Source: Escallonia rubra (Eukaryota; Streptophyta; Magnoliopsida; Escalloniales; Escalloniaceae). Taken from it: 64,000 nt of DNA. How positions within the stretch are numbered: position 1 is the first letter of the stretch; the number at the start of each line of letters is the position of its first letter. The translations under genes were made by a program, and so were the position numbers. The notes beneath the pieces are model-generated. The model saw nothing but the letters and a program-made list of their open reading frames with translations. It was not told the DNA's origin and did no database searches. Location: contig JAVXUO010002581.1 in assembly GCA_033065855.1 (NCBI GenBank), positions 992,001-1,056,000 on the forward strand, read 5' to 3'. This document shows, piece after piece, positions 23,205-34,413 of this stretch.

Positions 23205-24755
23205 ATGGACATCAATTCTCTCATAGCCAAGACAGATCGCCTGTCCTGCTCTCTAGAACCCATAGATCTAGAAATAGATCCAAACATCTCGGATGACCCA
23301 AACTCCTTCATTATTGTTGGAAAAATCATCAGCGACAGACCCCTTAACAAATCTGGGGTCAAAAACACTCTCCTTAAAGCATGGAAATCGCCGGACGGAA
23401 TTAAAATCCAAGAACAAGACAACCGACTGCTATTCACCATCTACAACGAAAGAGACTACCACAAGATCCTGCTGAATCGCCCTTGGACGATCATGGGCTC
23501 CCATCTAGCTCTTCGAGAATGGCCTCCTGACGTCACTTTAGCGGAAGTCGATCTCTCAAAGTCCCCCTTCTGGGTTCGTGTCTACGGACTCCCTCCGAAT
23601 AGAATGACGACAAACAACGCCATCACAATAGGAAGGCGCATCGGTGATTTGCAACAGATAGAAAACTCGAAAGACGGCCGATTAGGAGAAAAAGGCTTCT
23701 TAAGACTCAGAGTAGAGATTGATATTGAGAATCCTATTCCAAAGGGTTTTGCTATGAAACGAGAAGGTAAAGAAGATGTTTGGATCCAATTCCGCTATGA
23801 AAGACTACCTGATTTTTGCTTCCGGTGCGGCTGCCTTGGTCATGTCAGGAAATGGTGCTATAGAGACATCGATCCAACTGCTGAGTGGAATCTAGCAGGA
23901 GCTTCTCGGCCTTACTCTCCTTGGATACGGGCCTCTTATGAAGGTGACCAAGCTGCTCCCCTTTTTCAGTTTATGCCGCCATCAAACACAAGTGACAAGG
24001 CTATTCCGGTGAATCGGCGTCACCTTCAGTCCCCGGTGACAAGTACGGTACGCATCCCAAGTCACCCCTTCCCAAACCCCCACACAAGCTTTTCTTCTGA
24101 CAACCCCACCAACCTCCCTCCTCTCCCAGACACGCAACCTATCTTCGCAAACCCCTCAAACTGTCCCCTTCCACCACCTGCCCCAGTCAGTAACCCAAAA
24201 CCTATCTCTGAAGACTTACCTTCTTTAACTAGTAGCCCACCATACCACCCTCGTAACCAAAACAACATTTCTAACCAAACCATCAAAAAAAATACCACCA
24301 TCTCGTTACCCATTTCTAATTGCGTCACAGCAATTCCCTCCCCCCAACTAAACCATACTCCTGCTCCCCACGTGTAGACAGAAAAGCCCATGGACCACGA
24401 CAATGCTCACCGCCTGGTGCTAACCCAAATTATTGCCTCTACCGAGACTCCCCTGCAATCTGATCCCAACCTCTGCTTGAAAAGAAAACCCAATTCCCTT
24501 GAAAACAAAGACCACAAAAAACAAAAAACTCTTAGCTTTATTCCTTTTCAACCAGCAAATCTCAAGCCCTCCTTTAGCATTACCTCAACTGCTTCTGTCT
24601 CTCCCTCATCCACTTCATCCAAGCGCCCGCTCAACTTGAAACAGAAAGCGCGGCTCATCAAAACCATAAAACCGCAGCCATCCTCTGCTCCAACCCAACC
24701 ATGTTCTTCCTCGGTGGAAGGAGGCGATCCCTCCCTTTCACCAGCACCATGTTAA
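23205..24755 (+). pseudogene. LINE ORF1 (gag-like, zinc knuckle), one nonsense codon
   Basis: RNA-binding protein of the LINE ribonucleoprotein. Residues 30-200 resemble the DUF4283 N-terminal domain of plant LINE/gag-like proteins (NRPWTIMGSHLALREWPP, then SPFWVRVYGLPPNRMT). A CCHC zinc knuckle with C-x2-C-x4-H-x4-C spacing covers residues 205-218 (CFRCGCLGHVRKWC). A proline-rich tail follows. An in-frame TAG at 24375-24377 stops the first 390 codons. The same frame then continues to TAA at 24753-24755 with a basic, S/P-rich C-terminus containing KRK and KKQK, typical of these proteins. The stop therefore looks like a secondary mutation, and a truncated protein still holding the zinc knuckle could be made. 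Confidence 0.9.
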
Positions 24756-27700
24756 TCATTTCTCGCAACTGTCGAGGGCTCGGATCCCATAGAAAAGTCC
24801 GGGCCCTCCGTCGGCTCCTCCGACAAACTCCCTCTGAAATCTTAATCCTCTCTGAAACAAAGCTTCTTTCCCATCTTCTCATCCCCATTCTCTCTTCTCT
24901 TGGATTTTCTAATCATCGGATAGTCGAACCGGTACACTCTGCAGGAGGTCTGTGCCTAGCTTGGAAGCTAGGAGTGGACATCGAAGTTATTTCCGCTAAT
25001 ACAAACATCATCAATGCAATCGTCTTCTCGGATCCCTCTTATTCTCCTTGGATGCTATCAGCCATATATGGTCCCCCCTATAGACAAGAGAAACCAAAAT
25101 TTTGGGACAACCTTAGAAGGACTATTGAGTCCTTTGCAGGTGCTTGGGTCGGTATAGGCGATTTCAACGAAATCACAGACTCAAAGGAAAAAAAAGGTGG
25201 TAAGCCTTTCGCATCTTCTTCTTCAGGTGGTCTCCTGCAAGTGGTCACTGAAACTGGTCTAGTTGATCTAGGCTTCTCGGGGAAGCCTTTCACCTGGAAT
25301 AATAGAAGACCATTGACAGCAAATATTCAAGAAAGGCTCGATCGGGGATACGCAAATATGCAGTGGCGAATTCTTTTCCCTAATGCATCCATCCAACACC
25401 TTTCAGCTCATCAATCGGATCACTGCCCTATTGCTCTGAAGACTACAGAGTATGATCCTAGTGGACCTAAACCTTTCAAATTCCTCTCTTGCTGGACAAG
25501 AGATCATACAAGCCACCTGGTGCTTAAACATGCTTGGAAGACTGTTATCAGAGGTTCCCCTCCGTTCATCCTGTGCAAGAAAATCAAAAATACTAGAACA
25601 GCTTTTCGGACGTGGAACAAATCACACTTTGGAATCATCCAAGCAAAAATTCAACAGCTCAGTGAAGCCTTAAGTTCTATCCAAGAACAGGTCCCTTCAG
25701 GTGAAAATATTGCTCTGGAATTGAATCTCCAACATGAACTGGATGAAGAATTAAAGCGGGAAGAGTCTCTTTGGCTGGACAAATCCCGGCATCAGAAAAT
25801 TTTAGAGGGCGATCTCAATACCAAATTCTTCCATCTGACTACCATCATTCGAAGGAGAAGAAATGCAATTGAGTCTTTGAAAAACGGCGAAGGAATATGG
25901 ATATCTGGGAGGAAAGTTATTGGGGATTGCCTCAATGCTCATTTTAACCAAATCTTTCAATCGTCTACTCCGGTCATCTCCCATGATATGAAAGAGCTGA
26001 TCACTCCTTCGGTTTCAGAAGAAGACAATCTCATGCTTTCTGCTATTCCTGAAGAAGCTGAAATCTTTGGTGCTATTCAACATATGGGATCACATAAAGC
26101 ACCTGGCCCCGACGGCATGACAGTCCACTTCTACAAAACTTTCTGGAAAACCATCAAATATGATGTCATCAAGGGTGTCCAATCTTTTTTTGCCAGTGGT
26201 TATTTGCTGAAAGAACTGAACCACACCCATATTGCTCTGATTCCGAAGGTCGAAAATCCTTTCTCTGTAAATCATTACAGACCTATTAGCTTGTGCAATG
26301 TCTCCTACAAAATAATCTCTTCGATTCTGGCGGCAAGGCTGAAATCCATTCTTCATAAACTAATTTCCCCTCTACAAGCTGCGTTCGTGCCAAATCGAAT
26401 CATCAACGATAATAGCATTCTTGTTCAGGAAATTGGCCATTCGATGCGAAAAAAGAAAGGAAACAAAGGGTTAGCGGCTATCAAAATCGACATGGAGAAG
26501 GCCTACGACAAGATGGAGTGGGATTTCATTCTCTCTGTGCTCAAGAGCTTCGGGTTTTGCAATCAGTGGATACAGTGGGTCGATCAGTGCATCAGCACGA
26601 CTTCTTTGTCTGTACTCATCAATAGAGCTCCTCATGGAACCATAATTCCAACCAGGGGCCTTCGTCAAGGCGATCCTCTATCGCCTTTTCTATTCATTTT
26701 AGGTTCAGAAGTTTTGACTAGACTCCTTCTGAAAGCTGAAACCCAAGGACGCTTGCATGGAATCAGAGCAAATTTCTCAAGCCCAGCAATATCCCACTTG
26801 TTATTTGCTGATGATCTAATCATTTTCTGTAGGTCCAACCTTGGAGAAGCAGAGGAAGTCATGAAATGTCTCAATAAGTATGCGGATTGGTCGGGCTAGA
26901 TCATAAATAGAACCAAATCAAGAGTCTATTTCAGCAAAAACAATGAAGCGGCCAATAGAAGAAACTTCTGTGGTATCCTAGGAATCAAGAAAGCTCCCCC
27001 CCAAGACAAATACCTGGGACTGCCTTTGTTCACCCAACATGGAAAAACACAGTTGTTCAATAATGTTCTGGACAGGGTTAGAAAGCGTCTAGCTGGATAG
27101 AAATCCAAATGCATCTCCTTTGCAGGCAGAGGTACTCTAATCAAGTCAGTGGCAATGGCCATCCTCACGTATGCCATGTCAACCTTCTCTCTTCCTATGA
27201 AACTATGCAACCAGCTTGATAGCACTTTTCAAAGTTTTTGGTGGGGGCACAATGAAACCAAAAAGCACTCGTATTGCCCGAAGGCTTGGGACACCATATG
27301 TATTCCCAAAAGTAGAGGTGGGATGTGCTTCAAACCCATGAAAGCTTTTAATCAAGCTTTACTGTCTAAGCTGGGATGGACGGTGCTCAAGGAACTTGAC
27401 AAACTTTGGGTCAAGGTTATGGAGAAAAAATATCTGAAAGGGAAATTTTTTTTGAACTACTATCCTCCAAAATCTGCTTCGTGGATCTGGAAAGGAATAT
27501 TCTCTAGTAAGGATCAGCTTAGAAAAGGTCTTTGTTATATAGTAGGCACCGGAGAAAGCATATATATTGGCCAAGATCCCTGGATTCCATCCATCCAATC
27601 TTTCCGACCTGAAATTTTGTCTTCTGAGTTCATTATTGGTTCTAAAGTATCTTCTTTGATCAATCAAGCTTCAAATTCATGGAACCTTGAAAAGTTGCAA

Positions 27701-28900
27701 CTGTTGTTTTCGGATGTTCTTATTGGCGAGATTCTGAAAATTCGTATCTCACCATCAAAGCCCCAGGACCTTTTAGTCTGGACTCCAAACAAATCCGGAA
27801 AATTAACGGCAAAATCAGCTTATTTATTCGCGAATGAAGCGCGTTTCCAGCTTGAGCAAGAAAGGGAATATCTATTTTGGAAAACTCTATGGAGATCAAA
27901 GATTCGTGAAAGACACAAAATTTTGTTGTGGCGTATTGCTTGGAATATCCTTCCGGTAAGAACGAAACTTCAAGAAATAATCCCTGATATTGATACCATT
28001 TGCCCCCTGTGCAACTCGGAGGAAGAGTCTCTGCATCACATATTTCTCACTTGTCCTTTGACCAGAGCTTTGTGGTTGTCTTCTGCTGAAAATTTTCGTC
28101 CCCCTCACAGCCCCATCCTTTCAAGGTTAGCCAACAATCTTGCCCTCAGAAGAATGACGATTCAATGGCTTTCTTGCATTCTTTCTCCACCTAGTCCAAC
28201 CGCAGAAGAGTCCTCGAGCAAACACTTCTATACTCTTTATGCTGTCACTGTTTTGGATCATATTTGGAGATGGAGAAATCAGAAGGTGTTTCACAAGCTG
28301 AAGTTAAATGTCAAGGAGTTAGCAAAAATGGTCCAAGTGGCGTACGGCCACTACAAAGATGCAGTCCTCCGTCAATCAAGCTCTAGATCTTCTATCTCCG
28401 ATAATTTCAATCCTCCATCCCCATGGTACCGGGTTAATTTTGACGCAGCTGTAAGAGAGACAAGAACCATACAGGCGGCTATTATTCGAAATCACAATGG
28501 AAACATTGTAGCTGCTATCTCTACAGCAAATGACCCTATGGATTCTTACTCTGCCGAAGCGTTGGCAAGCCTTACTGCCATTGATTTCGCGTTGAAGCAC
28601 AATTGCACCCATGTGATTTTTGAAGGAGATGCTCAAGTAATTGTGGACTGGCTCAACAACTTCGTTCATCAACCGAATTGGAATTGCTATACCACAATTG
28701 TAGAAGCCCGAGAGAAGCTCAAGAAGTTTATATGCTGGGATGTCGTAAAAGTTAGTAGAAGTGATAATAGCTTAGCCCATAATCTTGCTAAATGGGCGGA
28801 TGTTTCTAACTGTTTTGGCTTGGTTCCCTCTTCATCCTTTGGGTCTCTTTTGTTGTTGGATGATAGCGGGAACCAGGAACCACCTTTTGTTCTTTACTAG
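24749..28900 (+). pseudogene. LINE ORF2 (endonuclease, reverse transcriptase, RNase H), two nonsense codons
   Basis: Single frame of about 1383 codons interrupted only by TAG at 26897-26899 and TAG at 27098-27100. Domains in order: apurinic-type endonuclease (residues 1-230, with NCRGLG, SETK, YGPP, GDFNE and SDHCPI at 223-228); reverse transcriptase (about 440-760, with KAPGPDGM, HYRPISLCN, KIDMEKAYDKMEWDF, GLRQGDPLSPFLF and the FADD active site at 686-689); zinc-binding zf-RVT domain (about 1040-1110, CPLCNS...HHIFLTCP); and a C-terminal RNase H domain (about 1229-1355, NFDAA, SAEALA, EGDAQ and LAHNLAKWA). The ATG at 24749 overlaps the ORF1 stop in ATGTTAA, suggesting coupled or re-initiated translation. 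The first stop lies after the active site but within the reverse transcriptase thumb region, so the product is not functional without readthrough. Confidence 0.95.
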
Positions 28901-29403
28901 GTTTCTTAATGCAATGTCTTGATTACAAAAAAAAAATTTTGTGATTTTAAATTGCACAGGATAAACCACTGTTCCAACTTCCAATGTTGATTTTGTCACC
29001 ATGCGCTGCGTCCCATGCCCTATCACTGAGCCCAGACAAAGTGCTTCAATATTTTTGTTTTTGTGTTTCCCTTTGCGATTCCTCCGAGAACAGATCTGAG
29101 CAACCAATAAGTGACTAGCTCCTATTTCAGAAAGAAAAATCAAAGGAAAAGAAAAAATTAGCTCCTGATAGTGAAAGTACCAACATATTTTTATGTTATA
29201 ATAATATTCTTTTTTCTCTCTTGTACTTTGTCTAATTTTATGAAGCAGTTCTTGTACTCCTAAATTTTTGTAAATTATCCTTGTACAGTTGTACTATGTC
29301 TCATCACTATTTTACTCTCTATGTTTGTTTTTCCAGTTAATTTTGAGGGTCAAAGGACGCATGCCATTCACGTGAAAGGATGGACCAATGCAGGGGCGCG
29401 ATA

Positions 29404-29890
29404 GTGTGACAGGATGCCAGGGGGCACGACTGTATAAGCGGCGTGACAGAGTGTCGGTGGTATGATAATGTGACAGAGAGCCAAGGGGCGTGACTATATC
29501 AGCGGCGTCGTGCTTGGGCGCTGCGAATGCGGTGCCCGTGACATGATAATGTGACAGGGAGCCGAGAGGCGTGACTATATAAGCAGCGCGGTGCATGGGC
29601 ACAATGGAGTGAATGTGTTGTCGGCGGCATGGTAGTGTGACAAAGAGCCAGGGAGCGCAATTATATCAGCAGCGTGGTGCATGGGCGCGATGAAGTGTGT
29701 GTGGTGGCGACGGCGCGGTAGTGTGACAGAGAGCCAAGAGGTGTGACTATATTAGCGGCGTGGGGAATGGGCGCGGCGGACTCTATGGGGTGTCGGTGGC
29801 ATGATAGTGTGACAGAGAGCCCGGGGCGCGACTGCATTAGTAGCGCAGCGGAGTGTGTGTGCGTTGCTTGGGGCACATGATATAGAAAAA
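29404..29890. repeat. 86-bp minisatellite, about six units
   Basis: The word GTGTGACAGAGAGCC or a close variant starts at 29404, 29468, 29549, 29635, 29721 and 29807. The last three intervals are exactly 86 bp. Units also share 'gactatatcagcggcg' and 'catgggcgcg'. A further copy lies at 31933, outside the array. The region is GC-rich and noncoding. Confidence 0.9.
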
Positions 29891-30225
29891 ACACATGGGC
29901 GCAGCGACAGGTGTCACGGAGTCGAGCGTCGTACATAGGGGGAATGACACGGAGATGGCGCTCGGGTACGGGCGACGAGGGTCGCGAAGTCAGCGCGAGG
30001 GCGTGGGCGACGGACATCACAGAGTTAGTTTGCGGGCACAGTCAACGGGGTTACGGAGTCGGCGCTTAAACACAGGAGGCGGGGGTCGCAGAGTTACATG
30101 CGAGGCGTGAGCAACATGAGTCGTGGAGTCAACGCATAGGCACATAGGACGGCGTCGCGGAGGTGGTGCTCGTGCACGGGCGACGGGGGTCGCAGAGTCA
30201 ATACGCAGGCGATGCATATCGCGGT
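29891..30225. repeat. Degenerate GC-rich repeats related to the 32.1-kb array
   Basis: Irregular units contain 'gggcgacg..ggtcgc.gagt', the same core as the 27/36-bp array at 32.1-32.5 kb, but with poor periodicity. It follows the 86-bp array just as the 32-kb array follows the isolated 86-bp unit. Confidence 0.6.
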
Positions 30226-30539
30226 CGGGTCGACTGATGCATCTGGTTGACCGGGGTCACCTAACAGGATAGCAGAGGTCCAAGTGTGTATAGTTGTGAT
30301 AGAAACAGGTGGAAAAGTCTCTGATGCCAAGGAAAGTGGGTTCGCAGTCGACGTGGAGGTGCCACAAGGAATGCAGTCCGAGTCAGATGCCAAGTATGTT
30401 GATGTAGGAGACAGCAAGGGTGGAACAAGGGCAGAGACCAAGGGCTTCCCAGACAGAGCCTGAGGGTGGCAGTGCTGCGAGAACGATGTCGCAAGGTGAA
30501 TACACGACGATAGTCACAGTCCGATGCTTAGGTCTAGAG

Positions 30540-30720
30540 TCAGGGTCCTGTATGTTTCTCTCTCTAGGATTATAGAGTGAGAAAGTGAAAATGTTCTGAA
30601 AATGTCCAACCGTCAATGTTCCATCCCGAATAAATTCTCAAGACCCCTATTTTATAGAGGTTGAGATGATGATGTCATCAACCGACATGTGGCGCTCCCC
30701 GGGAGTGACACGTCACCGAG
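30540..30720 (-). promoter_or_regulatory. LTR-like promoter on the minus strand
   Basis: Read on the minus strand: GACACGTG-like words and TGATGACATCATCATC, then CTATAAAATAGGGG (about 30648-30661), then a pyrimidine/purine leader with TTTCACTTTCTCACTC and CTAGAGAGAGAAAC. Further on is 'taagcatcgga', a word of Tat-type gypsy LTRs. This order (bZIP-like sites, TATA, R region) resembles an LTR U3-R boundary, with the 31-kb array taking the place of a repeat-rich U3. No complete LTR pair was found. Confidence 0.35.
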
Positions 30721-31018
30721 GAGTCCACGGGTGCCGGTGCTCCACAGACTGTCGGATAGCATATTCACCGGCCTGCCCCGCATATCGTCGCTCTGTCTGT
30801 CTGGAAAGACTGGCTCCTACAGCGTCAGTGTGGCAAGAGAACCCCTTTGATCTAGCCTCCAATCCAAGCCCTTGCGGAGTCCCACATGCCTGGCAGCGGT
30901 GGGGAAGACCCGACACCTTACTGTTAGGTGAACTAGGCGCGATGCCGTCCAAAGACCCGGGGGTCATAGTCCCTAGGGCTGACGACAGCCGGAGCACGTA
31001 GGCCAGTCACGCAGGCAC

Positions 31019-31720
31019 CCTGGCGGAGATAGTGTCCTGGAGAAGTCGCCTATTCCGTGGGCCGAGGTAGCATCCCGGAGGAGCCGTCTACCTAGCGGAA
31101 GGGGAGTCTTCTTGCTAAAGCACTTAGAGCTCCCTGGCAGAGATAGTGTGCCAGAGGAGTCACATATCCCAGCGGGTGAGTCCTTGAGCCGGATCACTCG
31201 AAGCGCGTCAAGGTAGCATCCCGGAGGATCCGTCTACCCGATTGGCCAAGGTAGCATCCCGGAGGAGCCGCCTACCTGGCGAAAAAGGGAGTTGAAAAGC
31301 TCCTTGGCGGAGATAGTGTCCCGGAGGAGTCGCCTATCCCCGCGGGTAAGTCCTTGTGCCGGAACACTCGGAGCGCGTCAAGGTAGCATCCCGGAGGAGC
31401 CGTCTACCTGGCGGAAGGGGAGTTGAAAAGCTCCCTGGCGGAGATAGTGTCCCGGAGGAGTTGCCTATCCCCGCGGGTGAGTCCTTGTGACGGAGCACTC
31501 GGAACGCGTCAAGGTAGCATCCCGGAGGAGTTGTCTACCTGACGGGCTAAGGTAGTATCCCGGAGGAGCCGTCTACCTGACGGGCTAAGGTAGTATCCTG
31601 GAGGAGCCGTCTACCTGACGGGCTAAGCAAGTATCCCGGAAGAGCCGTTTACCTGGCAGAAGGGGAGTTGAAAAGCTCACTGGCGGAGATAGTGTCCCGG
31701 AGGAGTCGTCTATCCCCATG
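31019..31720. repeat. Hierarchical 131-bp / 38-bp tandem array
   Basis: Built on the core ATCCCGGAGGAGCCGTCTACC. A long unit starting at 'ctccctggcggagatag' repeats with a 131-bp interval (31301 to 31432). The next interval is 245 bp, which equals 131 plus three extra 38-bp subunits (visible at 31544, 31582 and 31620). Subunits alternate 'agtcgcctatcc' and 'agccgtctacc' types. It is noncoding. Confidence 0.9.
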
Positions 31721-31849
31721 GTATGATGCGCACTCCGGAGAGTGGGTCAAAGTATGTTCCACGTCCAAGACAAGGTGAGCATGGTGTGGTGAATGAGTGT
31801 GGTGCCCGGGGGGCATGTAACATAATTGTGGCGCATGGGCGCGATGAAG

Positions 31850-32105
31850 TGAGTAAGGTGTCAGGGGCGCGTCTGTGTTAGTGGTGCGAGGCATGGGCGC
31901 GACGAAGTGCGTATGGTGCCGTGGGCACGGTAGTGTGACAGAGAGCCTGGGGCCACGGCTGTATCAGCGGCGCGGCGCACGGGCGCGATGGAGTGTTGGA
32001 GTGCGGCGCCCAGACGCCGGCGAAGGGGTTCGCGGAGACGACGTCCGGGAGATGGACGACGAGCGTCGTGGAGTTGGCACCCGGGCGCGTGTGACATCCA
32101 GACGA
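31850..32105. repeat. Isolated 86-bp-type unit and GC-rich linker
   Basis: One copy of the 29.4-kb unit (GTGTGACAGAGAGCC at 31933, with 'gcatgggcgcgacgaagtg' before it and 'tatcagcggcgcgg' after it) leads into the 27/36-bp array. An ATG-initiated frame (31988-32542) runs through this and the next array but consists almost wholly of repeat-derived residues. Confidence 0.7.
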
Positions 32106-32525
32106 GGGGCGACTGGGGTTATGGAGATGAAGTCCGGGCGACGGGGTCGTGGAGTGACATACGGGCGACGGGGTCGCGGAGTGACGTCCGGGCGACGCAG
32201 TCGCGAAATGATGTCAGGGCGACGTGGTCGTGGAGTGAAGTCCGGGCGACGTGGTCACGGAGTGATGTACGGGCGGCGGGGTCGCAGAGTGATGTCCGGG
32301 CGACGGGGGTCGCGGAGATGACGTCCGGACGAGGGGCGACTGGGGTCGCGGAGGTGACGTTCGGACGATGGGCGACCGGGGTCGCAGAGTTGACGTCCGG
32401 ACGACGGGCGACGGGGGTCGCGGAGATGACGTTCAGGCAACGAGCGACGGGGTCAAGGAGTGATTTCCGGGCGACAGGGTCACGGAGTGACGTCCGAGTG
32501 ACATGGTCGCGGAGTGATGTAAGGC
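32106..32525. repeat. 27-bp and 36-bp minisatellite
   Basis: Units of 27 bp with the core GTCCGGGCGACGGGGTCGCG change to 36-bp units (core 'gggcgac.ggggtcgcggag.tgacgt') in the middle and back to 27-bp units at the end. Both lengths are multiples of three, so frames stay open: one frame reads repeated ATGSRSDVR and another SGRRGRGVM. There is no known domain. I regard the frames as by-products of the period. Confidence 0.88.
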
Positions 32526-33250
32526 CCCTTGAAGAGAAGTGAAGGTGTTAAGTATGGAGACCAAAGGCCAAGCCATAGGGGAAGGCCAAGGCCGACCCCA
32601 AGGGGAGGCCGAGGCCGAGGCTGACCCCATGGGGAAGGCCAAGACCAACTTCCTTGGGCAAGTGCCATGGCGCACCGACAGACGATGCGCGATGTGCGAC
32701 AGTCGGTGCGTGATGAGGCGTCACGCGAAATTGAGTTTCTTAGTGACGAAGTAACGTAACGAAAGTGAGAAGTGCATGTGACTTTGACCAGTTGTGAGCG
32801 TTGAATATTGATTGTTGCTTGTTCGGATGTGTCATGCAAAATGGGACTTCAGTGGGCCTTTGGGTGCGACTAGAATAGGTTGGGAATAGTCTCAAAGGCT
32901 GAGCTTCCTTGTGGTGGCAGATTGCCTCTAAGTCTGTGGTGGTGGCCCTTTGATTTGTACAGTAGCAATAGTTAAAGATCCCATGGGAAGATCTTGTATT
33001 GCAAGGTGATGGGTCAAATGATGGTGGTGGGTGCTGGCTATAGAACGGTGGTATGTTGACAAGAGATGAAGAAGAAAGAGGAGGAGGAGGACACATTTTT
33101 TTAGGACAAAAATACCCCTAAATTTCTAACAGAAATGCTATGAGGGAATAAGACAGTGATGATGCATTGTACAAGGATTAGTTTCAAAGATTTAGTAGTA
33201 AATGGGCTGAAATAATAATAAGGCAAAGTACTAGGAACAAAAATAGAATC

Positions 33251-34413
33251 ATCATTTTTGTGTTTGTGAAGCAATAGCTTCCCCTATTTGAGATAATGAG
33301 CTCTTTCTGTCTAAAAAGATATTAATTGCTACATAATTGAATATGTGATAGATAAAAAAAACTTGTAAATAAGTTTTAGGAAAAGTCATTTGAATTTTAC
33401 ATGTATAGAGGCTTTCCAGATATTTTTGGCAACAATTTTGATTGTAGAGTTTCCAAAATTTATGTGGATACCGAACATTACATGATGGTAAGAATAAGTA
33501 GATTAACTAAATGATGTAGAAGAGGAATGCAGCTAGTGTTCATATCATCGCGTCAAAAATTAGGATATGCACGTCCAAGAGCGCAAATGTGAACCAGCTT
33601 TCACTATGCAATTGCGAACGTCTCGTTAAATATGTTAAGTTTTAAAGTAACGCTAGAGTACCATTTGCGTTTAGTTTCTCCATGTTCCCACCCTTTGTTA
33701 TCTTACTCGCACACCATGAATGCATTTACTTTGTTTCATTACGTGCTATAGAGGCCAGGGGCCCTTGCTATGGGGCATGTGTGGGTTATACTTAGTCTAC
33801 AATGAAGAGGTGTTAAAAATAAGTAACGTGTATGTACATTGCTGAATTCAACCCTTGTCGACTTGATCTTTTAGCTTAGCCTTGAACTTAAGAAAATGTT
33901 AATATGGTGTCGATGTTATGACTTTAACAAGATCTTGAATTCGAGTTATCAAGTTATTTCCAAATGATTGTGCTCAGCATCGAAGACCAGCTACTCTTGC
34001 ATTCTTCATATTTATTTTCTCTCTTATTTGCATTTGGGGCTTGTAGCGTAATATACATATTGAAAATTGACTTTTCGAGCATATTTAATATAGCTTTATT
34101 GTGTTTGGTGGTACGTCATTATCAAATACTATTTTCACTCTTAAGAAAACTAAAGAAAATAAACCTCAGAGAAGAAACTAACCCCTCCGTCTATCACATT
34201 ATTTCGTGATTTAATAATGATAATTATAAAAAGTAATTGTAAAAATCAATGATCTGTAAACATAATCGGCGAGGAGGCGGTGATCGTTACACCTTCTCTA
34301 TTTGTGCCTTACTGCTTCTCAGTTTTCATGTACAGCTGCACCAAGACACAAGCTTAATGCACGACAAACTACTTAGCAACATCAACTAGACAATTGAACA
34401 TGGAGTTTTTTCT
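33251..34413. other. Intergenic, no gene recognised
   Basis: AT-rich spacer between the minisatellite region and the foldback MITE. Short frames near 33964-34209 are hydrophobic by base composition only. Confidence 0.35.

Larger units (their letters stand above)
22918..28950 (+). mobile_element. Near-intact L1-type LINE retrotransposon with 16-bp target duplication
   Basis: The element itself is about 6.0 kb (22934-28934) and is bounded by AATTTTGTGATTTTAA at 22918-22933 and again at 28935-28950, a perfect 16-bp target-site duplication. It has a 5' leader of about 270 bp, ORF1 (23205-24755), ORF2 (24749-28900) and a short 3' tail ending in poly-A (28926-28936). This is the layout left by target-primed reverse transcription. 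Only three nonsense codons and no frameshift are seen across 5.7 kb of coding sequence, so the copy is young but probably inactive as it stands. The 5' end looks complete, which is uncommon for LINEs. Confidence 0.95.
29205..33250. mobile_element. Large MULE-like region with GC-rich minisatellite interior
   Basis: About 140 bases at the left (29206-29350) align with the reverse complement of 33110-33250. Both contain 'gtactttg', then 'ctaaat.ttt', then 'atccttgtaca' and 'catcact', at roughly three-quarters identity. The right end resembles that of the element at 497-1457. The 3.7-kb interior is strikingly GC-rich against AT-rich flanks and holds three minisatellite families plus an LTR-like promoter. 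Whether it is one element that captured repeats or several nested elements is unresolved. No target duplication was identified. No convincing gene is present: the open frames follow the repeats. Confidence 0.45.

Noticed and set aside
24062..24403. 113-codon minus-strand frame
   Set aside because: Antisense to the proline-rich part of LINE ORF1.
29661..31197. Several 70-119-codon frames in the GC-rich island
   Set aside because: Composition-driven frames through minisatellite DNA, with different translations on both strands and no domain.
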